DNA from: Cavia porcellus
Taxonomy: Eukaryota > Chordata > Mammalia > Rodentia > Caviidae
NCBI RefSeq assembly: GCF_034190915.1
Contig: NW_026947484.1
Coordinates: 74,727,482-74,791,481, forward strand
Direction of reading: 5' to 3'
DNA: 64,000 nt
Made by a program: the position numbers and the translations under genes. Position 1 is the first letter of the stretch. Each line of letters begins with the position of its first letter. Below the pieces are notes generated by a model, which did not search any database, was not told the DNA's origin, and saw only the letters and a program-made list of their open reading frames with translations. Below, piece after piece: positions 39,446-46,730 of the stretch.

Positions 39446-42400
39446 GGAAGGAAGGAAGGAAGGAAGAAAGGAAACCTGCAGAATTTAATGGTAAGGAAGA
39501 CCTGTGTAGAAAATTCTTTTGTGTATATAGTGGATCGCACGCGGGCTATGAAACTTTAGAAGAGTGTAAGTTTTCATGTAGCAGAGAAAGGACTGTGACA
39601 AGTGCGAAGGGATCTTGGTACAGAAGAGGGTATTTGCCTGAGACCTTAACACAAATGTGTGAAGCCATCACTGTCATTGTACTCTCTGTATATTCACAGC
39701 TGTGTGTCTCTTTTCTTTAGCTGGTCAGAAAGTGTTTCTGGCAGAATGTAGTCAGCTCTTGATAATACCTTTCATTGATCAGCACTCATTTTTGTTTGCT
39801 GCTTGTCCAAAACAGTACCAAAAATTTTATTTTTTCGTAAGTGGAGCTTTTCTTTAGTTTGCAGGATTGGTAATATAAAGTCTTGAACAATTTACTGCTT
39901 ATTTTTATCTATTTTTTTAAAAACATCATTTATGGGGAGATTAGAGCAAGTAGTGAAAGTCACAAACCCTGGAAAAATCCTGTTATTCATGCATCATAGT
40001 GTTTAGCTAAACTCTTAGAGTTAAATAGTAAATGAAACAGTGTGGTTCCTCCACTCCTGGCATTTGTAGTAAAGAACAAATAATGATACTGAGTCTGTTA
40101 AGCAGGCAGTGTGTATTCATACCAGTTAGATACATGCATACTAAAGGGAAGAGGAAAGTTTATGTCAAGGTAACTTTTTATTTTCTCTTCTAGGTTAGTA
40201 TTGTAAATGAGCACTGCCATGTTTATCATTATTTTAGCATTTGGCTTTTCTCAGTGTCAATCAAAAAGTGTAGTCAAGATCAAGGGAAAAAATGTCAAGT
40301 CTTTAATTCTGTAGTTTAAAAAGAAATCACCACCATTACTTTATAAGGGAGAAGAGACACTAGCATGTATTAAGCTTCTAAATGACAGTGCTGTGCTTGA
40401 CATTGTATACAAAACACTCAGGGGAATAATTATCAGAAAGAAAACAAAAACAAGAAATAAATCAAAGAGAAATCACAGGGTGTTGATGGAGAAAGAAAAA
40501 CCTTTGGAAATTCTTCTTCTTACCTCCACTTTTTCTTCCTCAAGATTCTTCTTGCTGAGCTATCTTCTACTAAACATTGGGCATCCATGCACGTTTCAGA
40601 CCACAGTGGATTTCACTACCGCCAGTTTTTGTTAAAATCTTTGATTAGCCAAACTGTGATAGATGATCCTGTATCGGAGCAGAACCCTTTGAGGAGTGAG
40701 TCAGCCCTGATTCTTCCAAAAGATGAAGAAGCAACAGCTTCAGCAGAGGAACCAAGGATAAATCTTTCTCATCTTCTAGAAAAGGAAGTGGAATTCAGCA
40801 CTGATCTTATTGATTCCTACCCAGGACATGAGACCCTGTGGTGTCATAGGTAAGAGAAGGGACAAGGGCATTTCCTCCATGAACCTTTGCATGTCTTTAT
40901 GAGAGGTGCAGATGCTGCTGTATTGACTTCTGCCCTTTTTTTGATCATCTGGGTGTGGCACTGTGACTGAGAAAGGGTTTGTGTTCCCATATCATCATCA
41001 TCATCATTGTCATAATCAATACGAAGCCCCTCATGCAGGTCCTTCTTGTGGCTTAGGCTAGTGGTATCCAACCTCAATTCTGTAGCAGAATAACCTGTGT
41101 TATTTCCAAAATTAAACAGAAACAAAGGTTTTTGGGCTTTCTCTTTGTATATCTTGGAATTAAGTGCTATGATCTGTTTTTGTTTTGTTTGTTAAGGGAA
41201 AAAGTTTTATAAGTAATTTTGTTGTATAGTCAGTATTGAGGTTATTAATTACAGTCTGAGTATATAGTAAGGTAAAGTATTGATTTGTTTATTATTTGTT
41301 TAGGAATGATTTGGTCTTGAGAGTAATTAGGCTTTTTTAGAAAATTTTAAGTGTTAGGGATTTTGTTTTGTACAGGAAAAGACTGATTTTGAGTACATTT
41401 GACAGTAATGTAAATTTCGTGTCAGAATAAGCTCAGATATGTGGACACCTTACTTCAATTATTTTGGGTGTTTTTCTATTTGGAGGGATCTCCATCTTCA
41501 TAAATACAGATTCTGCTTCAGGCTATAGAATAAAGTTAGCAAATAAAAGGCATGTTCTGGGTAAGAAGTAAGCATTTCAAAATGTGTGTATTTAGGTTTT
41601 TGAAAACCCTCCCTCCCCCCAGCTTTTTTATAGGTTATTTGTGGAGATTTGGTCAGCCTTATTTCCATGCTAAATATATTCAGAAGTTGGAAGTCGCCTT
41701 CCCCTTTTTGGCATCTTCATAAATAGGGAATTCTCCCTTTCTCTTAAAACCAAGACTCTCCTAATGTGGATTTTCATACAGAAGGTAGATCGTATTAGAA
41801 AACATGTTAAAAGATACAGTTCCTGTTTTTCCCACTTAGGAGAGCAATTTACCTGCTCTTGGAATCACCTGGAACTATTTGCTAAAAATGAACACCTCTG
41901 TGTCTAATCTATAAAACTTTAATTCAAGGGTTGAAACTGGTTTGGTGTTAAAAAATCTTTGTTGCTGTTTTGTGTTTTGGTATTTTAATAGCAAGACTTG
42001 TTACAATTGGAGCGAAAGAGGGAAAAAAGTTGGGTTGACCTATCTGTTTTAAAAGCTAATTTTCTACTGTATTCGAGAATTTATCTGTCCATTACATTTT
42101 ACCCTTTATAAAATGGTACATTATACATTTCTTCTTTACTCCAGCATATGCAGGGAGGAAGTGAATGGAATTGTCTTTCAGGGACTTAGAACTGATAATA
42201 TGAATGATGGGCTGTAACTTAGAACCTATGCGATTCATCATATTACATATAGTAGATCCCTGCCCCCAAATTCAAGTTTAGAGGTTAGACACAGGGTCTT
42301 CACTTTTTACAGTTCCAGGTGATTCTGAAGGCAGGAGAATTGCTTTCCTCCACAGGAAAAGAGGAATTGTATCTTTTTAACATGCTTTCTTCAGAGTCTG

Positions 42401-43274
42401 GCACATTTTAAGACTAGTAGTGGTTTTAGAAGGAAATTCTGTTGATTTCTGGATAGGAAAGCCAACAGCAGCAGCTACATTATTGTAACTTTCAAAAGGA
42501 TTGGATAAAGACCATAAACTAAACCCGTAGAGAAACCTTGTAATCCCTGTAGTTGTTGGATCACTTGTCTTTTAAGACAGCAGTGCAGTAAGTTTTTGTT
42601 TTATCTGTATGATAACTTAAGGGCTGCTAGGCTAAGAGCTGTTTCTGCTTGGGTATCATAGTTGCTAGGGAGTAGCTGTGCTGGATGGTTTGTACCAACC
42701 CAGCAAACACCTGCTGAAAAGCCGTCTGCCAGGCCAGTAAGCTGGTGCAGAAGCCTTTGTCCAGACACCCCAAGTTTCATCTCAACTGTTTTCCTTCCTT
42801 CCCCTGAGATCTGGGGTGGTGATATGGGTAGCAGACTCACGCTGTGCACTTTAAAATTCCCGACTTCTTCCTCCCGGAAGTTTGACTCTTCTGACTTGAC
42901 TTTGTGTGTTCTCTCCCTGCCCCCTTCACAGGCGGCATATTTTCTATCTCCAGCATTACTTCAGCAGCAGGCTTCCTCACAGCACAAAGCAGGTGTCACC
43001 TGCAGACAGTCCTGGGGAAACACGAAATGACTTGCACCTCATCCCTGGGGGCGCCCATCTGTCTCAAGCCATGGAAGTGGATGGACTAAATGACTGTAGC
43101 AAGCAAGGCTATTCCCAGGAAACCAAACGCCTGAAGCGGACCCCAGCTGCAGACTCCGTGGGCCTAGAAATGGAGCACAGGTTTATTGATCAAGTGTTAT
43201 CCACCTGCCGGAATGTAGAACAAGCGAGGTACGCCAACGCATACAGGAAATGGCTGGTCACTTTGAGTCAATGA
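4801..43274 (+). CDS. PTAR1: PTAR1, protein prenyltransferase alpha subunit repeat-containing 1 (whole coding span, 7 exons)
   Basis: The joined exons encode 429 residues from MAETSEEVAVLVQRVV to KWLVTLSQ. I recognise the protein as PTAR1. The family is known as the alpha-type subunit that pairs with RABGGTB to form geranylgeranyltransferase III, which adds a geranylgeranyl group to already farnesylated YKT6 and to FBXL2; this supports Golgi SNARE function in the cytosol. Visible alpha-subunit (PPTA) helical-hairpin repeats: NPDFTTAWNVR (98-108), SPETWIHRRWVLQQL (136-150), NYNAWSHRIWVLQHL (194-208), HSGFHYRQFLLKSL (234-247) and PGHETLWCHRRHIFYL (307-322). A charged linker of low complexity (about 325-390) separates the last two helical parts. 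All six introns begin GT and end AG and keep frame. The start codon lies in GCCGCCAACATGG, a strong Kozak context. No frameshift or premature stop is seen, so the gene looks functional. The length is somewhat above the roughly 400 residues I recall for the human protein; the difference falls in exon 7. Confidence 0.96.
5886..5908. repeat. Poly-T tract
   Basis: An uninterrupted T run with no recognisable SINE body next to it; either a homopolymer or the tail remnant of a reverse retroposon. Confidence 0.7.
6716..6818. repeat. 51-bp tandem duplication, two copies
   Basis: The unit starts TACCTTTAAAGTTAGTATCT and ends in a T5A7T4-like tract; it is followed directly by a second copy starting TACCTTTAAAGTTAATATCT. 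The two differ at only a few positions, mostly in the A/T run, so the duplication is fairly recent. Confidence 0.85.
7382..7530. mobile_element. Non-autonomous DNA transposon relic with a 40-bp near-perfect palindrome
   Basis: Bases 7382-7421 and 7432-7471 are inverted repeats matching at 37 of 40 positions around a 10-base loop. The arms carry GCACAGTTCTAGAAC and TTCCAACATCA. Downstream, GAATGAGGAACTGAATTTTT matches my memory of a common mammalian hAT-type non-autonomous element that also ends in such palindromes. The exact family name is uncertain. Confidence 0.6.
8979..9003. repeat. Poly-T tract, possible truncated reverse SINE
   Basis: The T run is followed by GAGAGTGAGG, which resembles the GAGACAGGG start of a reverse B1, but no further B1 sequence follows. 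Confidence 0.55.
9110..9235 (+). mobile_element. MIR-like SINE fragment
   Basis: The stretch TTGGACCTCGGTTTCCTCAT followed by CTGGTAAAGTGAAAAT is the conserved MIR core (CCTCAGTTTCCTCATCTGTAAAATG). It is diverged. Confidence 0.55.
9240..9345 (+). mobile_element. B1 SINE, partly degraded
   Basis: GCTAGGCATGGCTGCACACG is followed by CAGCACTCAGGAGACCGAGG, GAGTTCAGAGCCAGCCTG and ACCCTGTCTCAAAAAA. A short deletion lies between the A-box region and CAGCACTC. Confidence 0.88.
9499..9634 (-). mobile_element. B1 SINE, reverse orientation
   Basis: Contains GAGACATGGTTTCTCTGTGT, CCTCAGCCTCCTGAGTGCTG and GGGATTACAGGCGTGCACCA, a well-preserved reverse B1. Confidence 0.92.
12260..12520. mobile_element. 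Possible old LINE-1 3'-end fragment
   Basis: CACAGATCTACTTAATTT, AAACATTTAGATGGGTTCCT and TGCAGTGAACATTCTTTTC resemble, in order, a 3' sequence common to old mammalian L1 families. It is heavily diverged and interrupted by a T run. Confidence 0.35.
12792..12961 (+). CDS. PTAR1: PTAR1 coding exon 2
   Basis: The acceptor is a T-rich tract ending TTAAAG at 12791. The first base completes the split Ile codon, then DEIGLIPCPEAKYNRSP, ENKLGVESWCVKFLLPYVHN and RTRKQWLNKD are read. The exon ends with the single base G before the donor GTAAGT at 12962. The 170-nt exon carries the conserved N-terminal helices before the first prenyltransferase alpha repeat. Confidence 0.95.
12991..13150 (+). mobile_element. 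MIR SINE
   Basis: GGCAGCATGGGATATAGTGG, ACCCTGGTCTGGG, GGCATTTAACATCTCTC and TTTGGACTAGATCATTAG follow the order of the MIR consensus. It lies about 30 bases past the exon 2 donor. Confidence 0.65.
14350..14444 (-). mobile_element. ID SINE, reverse orientation
   Basis: A T run, GGTAACGGGGGTTGAATTCA, CTTGCAAGGCAGGCACTTAT and GCTGAGCTAAATCCCCAGCC: the reverse of a full ID unit. The flanks share AGCTTTTTTT, a plausible target-site duplication. Confidence 0.9.
14457..14990 (-). pseudogene. Candidate processed-pseudogene (retrocopy) 3' end, parent not recognised
   Basis: On the minus strand this ends in an A run of about 25 bases, preceded at the usual distance by AATAAAG within ACAAACAATAAAGCTTCA, i.e. 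a polyadenylation signal and tail. Further 5' on the minus strand a broken frame reads EEDSKAYSTEFRRTRNRI then AKKNLDD and a stop, with other stops upstream. This is what an mRNA retrocopy would leave. I do not recognise the parent gene; an unannotated LINE end is the alternative. Confidence 0.35.
15011..15109 (+). mobile_element. ID SINE
   Basis: AGCCAGGAATATAGCTCAGC, GCCTGTGTGGAAAACC, CATGAGTTCGATCCCCAGCA and an A run. The first bases are diverged; the B box is intact. Confidence 0.88.
15531..15570. repeat. G12 homopolymer followed by GTT microsatellite
   Basis: Twelve consecutive G are followed by AGTTTTTT and (GTT)5. This is simple sequence, likely length-polymorphic and error-prone in sequencing. 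Confidence 0.85.
18931..19014 (+). mobile_element. ID SINE
   Basis: CTGGGAATTTAGTTGAGCGG, GAGCAAGTGTGAGACATGAG, GTTCAATCCTTGGTACC and an A run. Moderately diverged. Confidence 0.85.
19033..19133 (+). mobile_element. 5'-truncated ID SINE with target-site duplication
   Basis: Only the 3' half of the ID unit is present (GCCTGCCTTGCAAGCAGG, TCGTGAGTTCGATCCCCGGT, ACCAATAAAAAGGAAAAAG). It is bounded by the perfect direct repeat AAGAAATTTGTT at 19033-19044 and 19122-19133. The truncated 5' end plus duplication shows L1-type target-primed insertion, and the close match to the family implies a young copy. Confidence 0.88.
19953..20038 (-). mobile_element. ID SINE, reverse orientation
   Basis: TTGGTACCAGGGATTGAACT, CCAAGCAGGTGTTTAGGCCA and GGGCTATATCCCTGGCCC: the reverse complement of a full ID unit, moderately diverged. 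Confidence 0.85.
20233..20392 (+). mobile_element. MIR SINE fragment
   Basis: GGCAAATTGCTTAAACTTTG, CTCATTTTCTCTGTCTATAA and GAATTCAATGAAATAATGTG follow the MIR order of core, CTGTAAAATG region and 3' part. Confidence 0.5.
20712..20788 (-). mobile_element. Older tRNA-type SINE (ID-like), reverse orientation
   Basis: GCACTGCTGGAGATCCAACT, AGGCAAGCGCTGTGCC and ACTGAGCCACATTGCC follow the order of a reverse ID or related element but are clearly diverged. Confidence 0.6.
21492..21558 (+). CDS. PTAR1: PTAR1 coding exon 3
   Basis: A short 67-nt exon between TTTTATTTTAG and the donor GTACAT. It reads ELIDVTCTLLLLNPDFTTAWNV followed by a split Arg codon. NPDFTTAWNVR is the first prenyltransferase alpha repeat, with the typical N-x-D-x-x-x-A-W-N-x-R spacing. 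GTACAT is a weaker donor than the others in this gene. Confidence 0.93.
22595..22700 (+). mobile_element. L2/MIR-type 3'-end fragment
   Basis: TTTATTTAGCAACTACTGTG followed by TGCTAGGTTTAGACATTGG resembles the conserved CTACTATGTGCCAGGCACTG end shared by L2-type elements. Ancient and diverged. Confidence 0.45.
22889..22989 (-). mobile_element. Old B1-like SINE, reverse orientation
   Basis: GGAAACAGGGTCCTACTAAG, TTGCCAGGCTGGGCC, CCTGCCTCATTATCCC and AGTGCTAGGCTTACG follow reverse B1 order with many substitutions. Confidence 0.6.
24323..24440 (+). mobile_element. B1 SINE
   Basis: AGCCAGGCATGATGGCACAA, CAGGAGGCTTAGGCAGAAAG, GGGTCAACCTGAGC and AAGACCCTGCCTCC. Diverged but complete. Confidence 0.82.
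24557..24725 (+). mobile_element. MIR SINE
   Basis: Contains the order ATCACTTAACTGCAG, CTTTAATTTCTCAAGAG, TTTAGTTTATCAAACAAG and GATTCTTTCAAAGCTGACTC, typical of the MIR body and tail. Confidence 0.5.
24904..24953 (+). repeat. 50-bp segment near-identical to 26680-26728 (copy A)
   Basis: Runs from ACATTTGAGGACTATACC to GACAATATGGAAA. It differs from copy B by a single inserted T. The flanking sequence does not look like the repeat that surrounds copy B. Confidence 0.9.
25455..25565 (+). mobile_element. MIR SINE fragment
   Basis: GCCTTGAGCAAATTACTGAA, TGTCTCTAATTCTCATGTC and TGTAAAATTGAGATAATACA match the MIR core in order. Confidence 0.6.
26680..26728 (+). repeat. 49-bp segment near-identical to 24904-24953 (copy B)
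   Basis: Sits within an old repeat (GAATAAAGTATGGACTTCAC upstream; AGGAATTCTCCAAATTGTCC downstream) that resembles the 3' end of an old mammalian retroelement, so this looks like the original location of the segment. Confidence 0.9.
29121..29251 (+). mobile_element. B1 SINE
   Basis: TGCCAGGCATGGTGGTACGT, GCCTGTAATCCCAGCACTCA, GAGTTCAAGGCCAGCCCGAA, CTACATAGCAAGACATTGTC and an A-rich tail. Well preserved, a young copy. Confidence 0.95.
30216..30320 (+). CDS. PTAR1: PTAR1 coding exon 4
   Basis: The acceptor TTTTCTTTTATAG precedes the G that completes the split Arg. It then reads KELILSGTLNPIKDLHLGKL and ALTKFPKSPETWIH plus a split Arg. The donor is GTGTGG. The second alpha repeat (PETWIHRRW) is divided by the junction to exon 5. 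Confidence 0.94.
30321..32144 (+). other. PTAR1: PTAR1 intron 4 content
   Basis: No coding exon. A MIR lies at about 30420-30625. The rest is unassigned AT-rich sequence, including a block at about 31600-31900 that is open on both strands but matches no protein I recognise. Confidence 0.75.
30420..30625 (+). mobile_element. MIR SINE
   Basis: GATCAGTTAACCCCTCCAAG, TTCTCAGTTTTCTTGTTCG, TAAAGTGGAAGTAATAACTA, ATGATACAGGTAAACACTAC and CTCAATAAACATTAGCTGCT span most of MIR in order. Confidence 0.8.
32145..32358 (+). CDS. PTAR1: PTAR1 coding exon 5
   Basis: The acceptor is ACCTTAACAG. The 214-nt exon reads RWVLQQLMQEASLPPFVTKG, RLIQEEMEVCGEAAGRYPSN and YNAWSHRIWVLQHLAKLDAK, ending on a full codon before the donor GTAGGG. 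It holds most of the second and all of the third alpha repeat, the latter with the hallmark W-x-H-R-x-W-V-L pattern. Intron 5 is the only phase-0 intron of the gene. Confidence 0.95.
34699..34925 (+). mobile_element. MIR SINE, nearly full length
   Basis: AGACAGTGTGACATAATGAT, CTGGAGAAAGTTACCTGGCC, TCTTCCTTTATCAAACAGTG and AAGTGACTAACACAGTGCTC cover MIR from near its start to its 3' part. Confidence 0.8.
35363..35512 (+). mobile_element. Old B1-like SINE
   Basis: AAGCTGTGTGTGATGGCAGT, GTAATCCCAGCCCAGAATTC, ACTAAGGCAGGAAAAATAAT and CTACATAGTAACAAGATCCT follow B1 order with insertions. Confidence 0.65.
36734..36814 (-). mobile_element. ID-like SINE, reverse orientation
   Basis: A TTTTG-rich tail, AAGGCCTTGTGCTAGGCAAG, CACTCTACCCTGAGCCATAC and CTACAGCC: the reverse of a tRNA-derived SINE, diverged and inserted within the old L1. 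Confidence 0.65.
36892..36947. repeat. 28-bp tandem duplication
   Basis: GGATTAAAAACCTATATGAA and the following bases are repeated directly as GGATTAAAAACCTATCTGAA. Two differences separate the copies. Confidence 0.85.
38081..38215 (+). mobile_element. Young full-length ID SINE with target-site duplication
   Basis: The body starts GGGGCTGGGGATTTAGCTCA at 38089, with CGCCTGCCTTGCAAGCAGGC, CATGAGTTCGATCCCTGGTA and CCAATAAAAAGGAAAAAGG in the tail. It is flanked by AAGCTGGT at 38081-38088 and 38208-38215. This is the best-preserved copy in the window and serves as its reference ID sequence. The A and B boxes of a tRNA-derived pol III promoter are intact. Confidence 0.93.
38504..38616 (-). mobile_element. 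ID SINE, reverse orientation
   Basis: A long T run, TTTTTATTGGTACCAGGGAT, GGCAAGGCAGGTGCTTATGC and GGTAAATCCCCAGCCC. The flanks GAAAGTCCCTTCTTC and GAAAGTTTCTTCTTT are a plausible slightly diverged target duplication. Confidence 0.92.
38989..39103 (-). mobile_element. ID SINE, reverse orientation, with target-site duplication
   Basis: TTGGTACCAGGGATAGACCT, GCTTGCTAGGCAGGTGCTCA and GAGCTAAAACGCTAGCCC, bounded by TTTGATGCT at 38989-38997 and 39095-39103. Confidence 0.92.
39405..39472. repeat. (GA)n-(GGAA)n compound microsatellite
   Basis: About 19 GA units followed by about six GGAA units. A hypervariable simple sequence. Confidence 0.95.
40545..40849 (+). CDS. PTAR1: PTAR1 coding exon 6
   Basis: The acceptor tract CTTTTTCTTCCTCAAG precedes ILLAELSSTKHWASMHVSDH. 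The exon continues through the fourth repeat HSGFHYRQFLLKSL, an acidic variable linker (DEEATASAEEPR) and the start of the fifth repeat (GHETLWCHR, split Arg). The donor is GTAAGA at 40850. An upstream ATG at 40587 could mislead gene finders, but the open frame extends to the splice acceptor and matches the family. Confidence 0.95.
40850..42931 (+). other. PTAR1: PTAR1 intron 6 content
   Basis: Mostly unique AT-rich sequence with no clear young SINE. A short CAT microsatellite lies at about 40991-41008. No coding exon is recognised. Confidence 0.75.
42932..43274 (+). CDS. PTAR1: PTAR1 coding exon 7 (terminal)
   Basis: The pyrimidine-rich acceptor CTCTCCCTGCCCCCTTCACAG precedes RRHIFYLQHYF. 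A hydrophilic Ser/Pro/Gly-rich linker follows (about residues 325-362), then LSQAMEVDGLNDC, KRLKRTP (a basic patch), LEMEHRFIDQVLSTCRNVEQ and the terminal KWLVTLSQ before TGA at 43272-43274. The linker before LSQAM appears longer than in the human protein as I remember it, which accounts for the length difference. Alternative 3' splice sites inside this linker could shorten it. Confidence 0.94.
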
Positions 43275-45840
43275 AAGAAGTGGATTAATCCTGCAAGGGT
43301 CCCTTTTAGTGCAATATTGCTTTCCTGCCCCATGGCATAGTTGCATGAACTTTGCTGTTAAGCTGCCTATGTTCCTCTCCTTTAAGATAAAGATCCTTAG
43401 AAAATCTTTTATTTATTTTAAGAATTGGCATTCCTTTGGGGATAGAATAATTATATAATTTCTTCCTGCGAATAATCTTATTTTTTTTTTCTTTTTTACT
43501 CCTCATCCTTTATATCTGTGGGGCTTCTCATCTGGTTCACAAGTACCTCTGCCCACTTCAGTTCAGTTGCTACATATGCAAATTTTAAATTTAGAATTTA
43601 TATTGTGTTTCAGCTGAAGAACATTAATACAAATGCAAAAGGACTTGATCTTACTATTGTTATAAAAATCAAATGACTAGATTAATGGATATAGAGAAAT
43701 ATAAACCAATTCTGTATCTCTAGTATGTTCTATTCTAGTTACAGACTAAGACAGCCAAAGTCAAAAGTATTGGAACTTATATCAAAAACTGCCTCCAATG
43801 TAATCCATTTTTTTTTAAATGGTTACTTTAAAGGAGGGAGGTATGTAATTGCAGTACTGGAAAATTAATTTTATCACTGTTTTTAGTAGATTGTTTTTAC
43901 CTCATATTTGGTATATGCCAAAACAGTTGTGTCAGCCCTTATAAATTTGTTTTTAAATCCCAGAATGCATTTTTAGTTATTACTGCCTTTTTCCTTCCAT
44001 AATCACTCATATAAAGAGAAAAGTATATATAGAAACATATAGAGAAATGTAATAGTAAAAAAGTTTCCTTAAAAATTTAAGTCATTGTGGTTATACTGGA
44101 TAAACTACAAAATTTTTATCAAGTCCTAATAAACAGTTTGTTGGCAAAAACTAGGGGGAAAGAACAATTTTAGAGATTAGTTCTTTGATTTTAAAAATGA
44201 AACAAAACACTTTGAAGCTTAATTTTGTCAGGGATGCCATACCAAAGTGTCCACATTATAGCTATATTCTATCTTTTAGATAACAAGGGCTCAGTTTTTC
44301 AGGTGGGCAACATAGGAGTGAAAGAAAGGTCAGGTACGATATCTGTGTTATTATGTTCCCTTCCTTATAAATGGTCTGTCTTTTCTATCCACATACCTTT
44401 TTTTTTATTTTGCCAATCTCTTCCATGTTTTTGTCACTTCCACATCTGAATATTTTCTTTCTTCTGTCTTAACTTCAGGGATCCCTACTGAAACTGTCAG
44501 CCTCCTCTAATGAGTTTCATACATGTACGCATACACACATGCAAAGCAGATTGGAGTAAGCGCTGCCTCTCTAAAAGTTCCTGCCAGGATGAAAGCTGCC
44601 TCTTGTCCTACGTGTGTGTAAAAGGTGAACCATATAGTAGTGAGTGTGACCGCCAGCATTCCCCGTTTTCCTGGTCTGTGGGATGGGAAGAAGGAAGCAG
44701 GGAAAGGCAGGCCTTACTCATCTCATTCTTATGGAAAGTCTGGACTTGTTAGGGGTGCTACTTTGAAGGAAAAGAAGTCTGTCTTTTATTTCAGCATCAC
44801 GGTTTTTGAATGGCAGACTGTTGAAATGAGTGGCACACTTAAGAACACCAGAAAAATGACCTAGCCTAGTTCCAATAGACAGATGTTAGTCTTCTTTCTT
44901 AGAGCAAGAAATACTTGTTATAAACTGAGAAAATAATGGCCATTATGAATGTAATTCCGTGGCCCCATTGTACAAAGCGTATTATGAATCAAATACCTCA
45001 AGATCTATGTAGACCTGTGGATAAAATCATTAGATGTACGTTTTTCAGCTGCTGTGGGAGTTGGGTAGAAACTGCACAGAGACGACACGGGAGGTTCCAT
45101 CCATTCCAGTAAAACATGTTGCCGCGTTCTGGCCTTGTTCAGTATCCCAAATGACAGGGCTTCTTATACTTTAATTTGAGTACCTGTAAGGATATGATTG
45201 TAGATAATATTATATGAACATTAGCTAAACTGTTATAGTTCTCCATGCCTTTTTATACCTTTCGTTCAGTAGTTCTCAGTATCTTGCCCATCTCTCATAG
45301 TCTGCCTTCGTATCTTCTGTGGCTCTGCCCACCACTTTCTGAAGCCATGGAGTCCTTTAGTATATCTTGGTCTCTTTGTCTTCCTAAAAAAGTTTTAAGT
45401 AGGGAGTGAAAAATATAAATATCCAAAGGATACTGTTAGTATGTGACTTTTGTGTGCCACTTTATTTCTCAAATATGCATTTCTTGAGTGTTCGTTCCTT
45501 CTCACGAAAACTTACAATTGCCCTATATGACTGTGGTTTTCTTCCTAAGTGCTTGACATGTAAACTAACTTAATAATGTATCTTTGACTAGATGAGTTCA
45601 TGCAGTAAAAAGCATATATCTATTTTCAGGGGCTTGTTAGTCTTACTTTTCAGAAAATGTGTAGTTGTTAAAAGATGGACACACATTTGGTCAGATTTCA
45701 CTGGACGAATATCAGGTCATCATACCATCCTGTGGGTCCTGAATACTACTGACAAGTAAAACGTAATGAGATCTGCAACTGTGGCCACTGAAACACCTGC
45801 TCTATCTTCTTTTTTTTTTCCCCAGCATATCTATGTTGGT

Positions 45841-45846
45841 AATAAA
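45841..45846 (+). terminator. PTAR1: Candidate PTAR1 polyadenylation signal AATAAA
   Basis: A canonical hexamer about 2.6 kb after the stop codon in sequence free of repeats. It is one of several candidates; use is not shown by the sequence. Confidence 0.3.
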
Positions 45847-46674
45847 TCGTTTCCATATTCTACCATGAGCCTGGCACACTGTGTGGAGTTACTAAGTATT
45901 TATTGATCACTGATTAACTATCTGAAGAAAGGAAAGATTAGCCATGAGTGATAGGTAGATGATGATGGAGAAAAATGAATGGGTTGTGGTAAAGGATGTC
46001 TTCTAGCTTCCTGATGTTTACGGAGGTCTATCACATGCCAAATAAGTTCATTCAGGTTTGTTTTCTTCATCTTATTATCTTGTTTTAACTTGTTAAATCC
46101 CAGCCAACAAATGTATATCTGGACTTATCAGTTGAACTTCAGTGTTTATTAAAAGCTTATAGAGCAGATGAAACCCACTTGTATCAAGAATACTGCTTTC
46201 TCATCACTTACAATGGTGGGAACCACTTTGGGCAGAAAGCAAATAAATTCTTTGATTGTAGTGACTTAGCTTGAAGCATTGTATGCTGCTTTTTTTTCTC
46301 TCCAACTTGAACTGTGGACCTTTTAGATACTTCTAAACCTGAGTAGTTTTTTAAGATTAAAGATTTGATACATAGTAATATGTCCCTTAGAAATTCTGAG
46401 CCCAGATTCCAATCATGTTTCTTATTTCTATGGGATGGTTCTAATTTAAGTTAAAGGCTTCAATCTTTTTGCAATGCTTGAAGCAGGGATTGTACCCTGA
46501 TTCATTAATTATTAATAGGGACTGATGTATACAGATTATCTTTGGAAGCTACTTCTGTCTTCAAATAAGGCCTCGTGTGACTTCAGTGGTAGAGACAAAC
46601 GTTTTGAAGCTTTTATGGAAAGCATGTATGGTAAGCATTGTGTAATTTAGATGTACTCAGATACCAGTTGATGC

Positions 46675-46679
<5 letters not shown>

Positions 46680-46724
<45 letters not shown>

Positions 46725-46730
46725 TATAAA
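46680..46730. repeat. (TG)n microsatellite
   Basis: About 20 TG units followed by imperfect TATG and TGTG. Simple sequence, likely polymorphic. Confidence 0.95.

Larger units (their letters stand above)
32359..40544 (+). other. PTAR1: PTAR1 intron 5 content
   Basis: No coding exon. Contents: MIR (34699-34925), a B1-like copy (about 35363-35512), an old L1 3' portion on the + strand (about 35640-37180) interrupted by a reverse ID-like SINE (36734-36814) and a 28-bp tandem duplication (36892-36947), a young ID (38089-38207), two reverse ID copies (38504-38616 and 38998-39094), and a GA/GGAA microsatellite (39405-39472). Confidence 0.8.

Noticed and set aside
40393..40635. 80-residue frame overlapping the exon 6 start
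   Set aside because: It is in a different frame from PTAR1 and crosses the splice acceptor.
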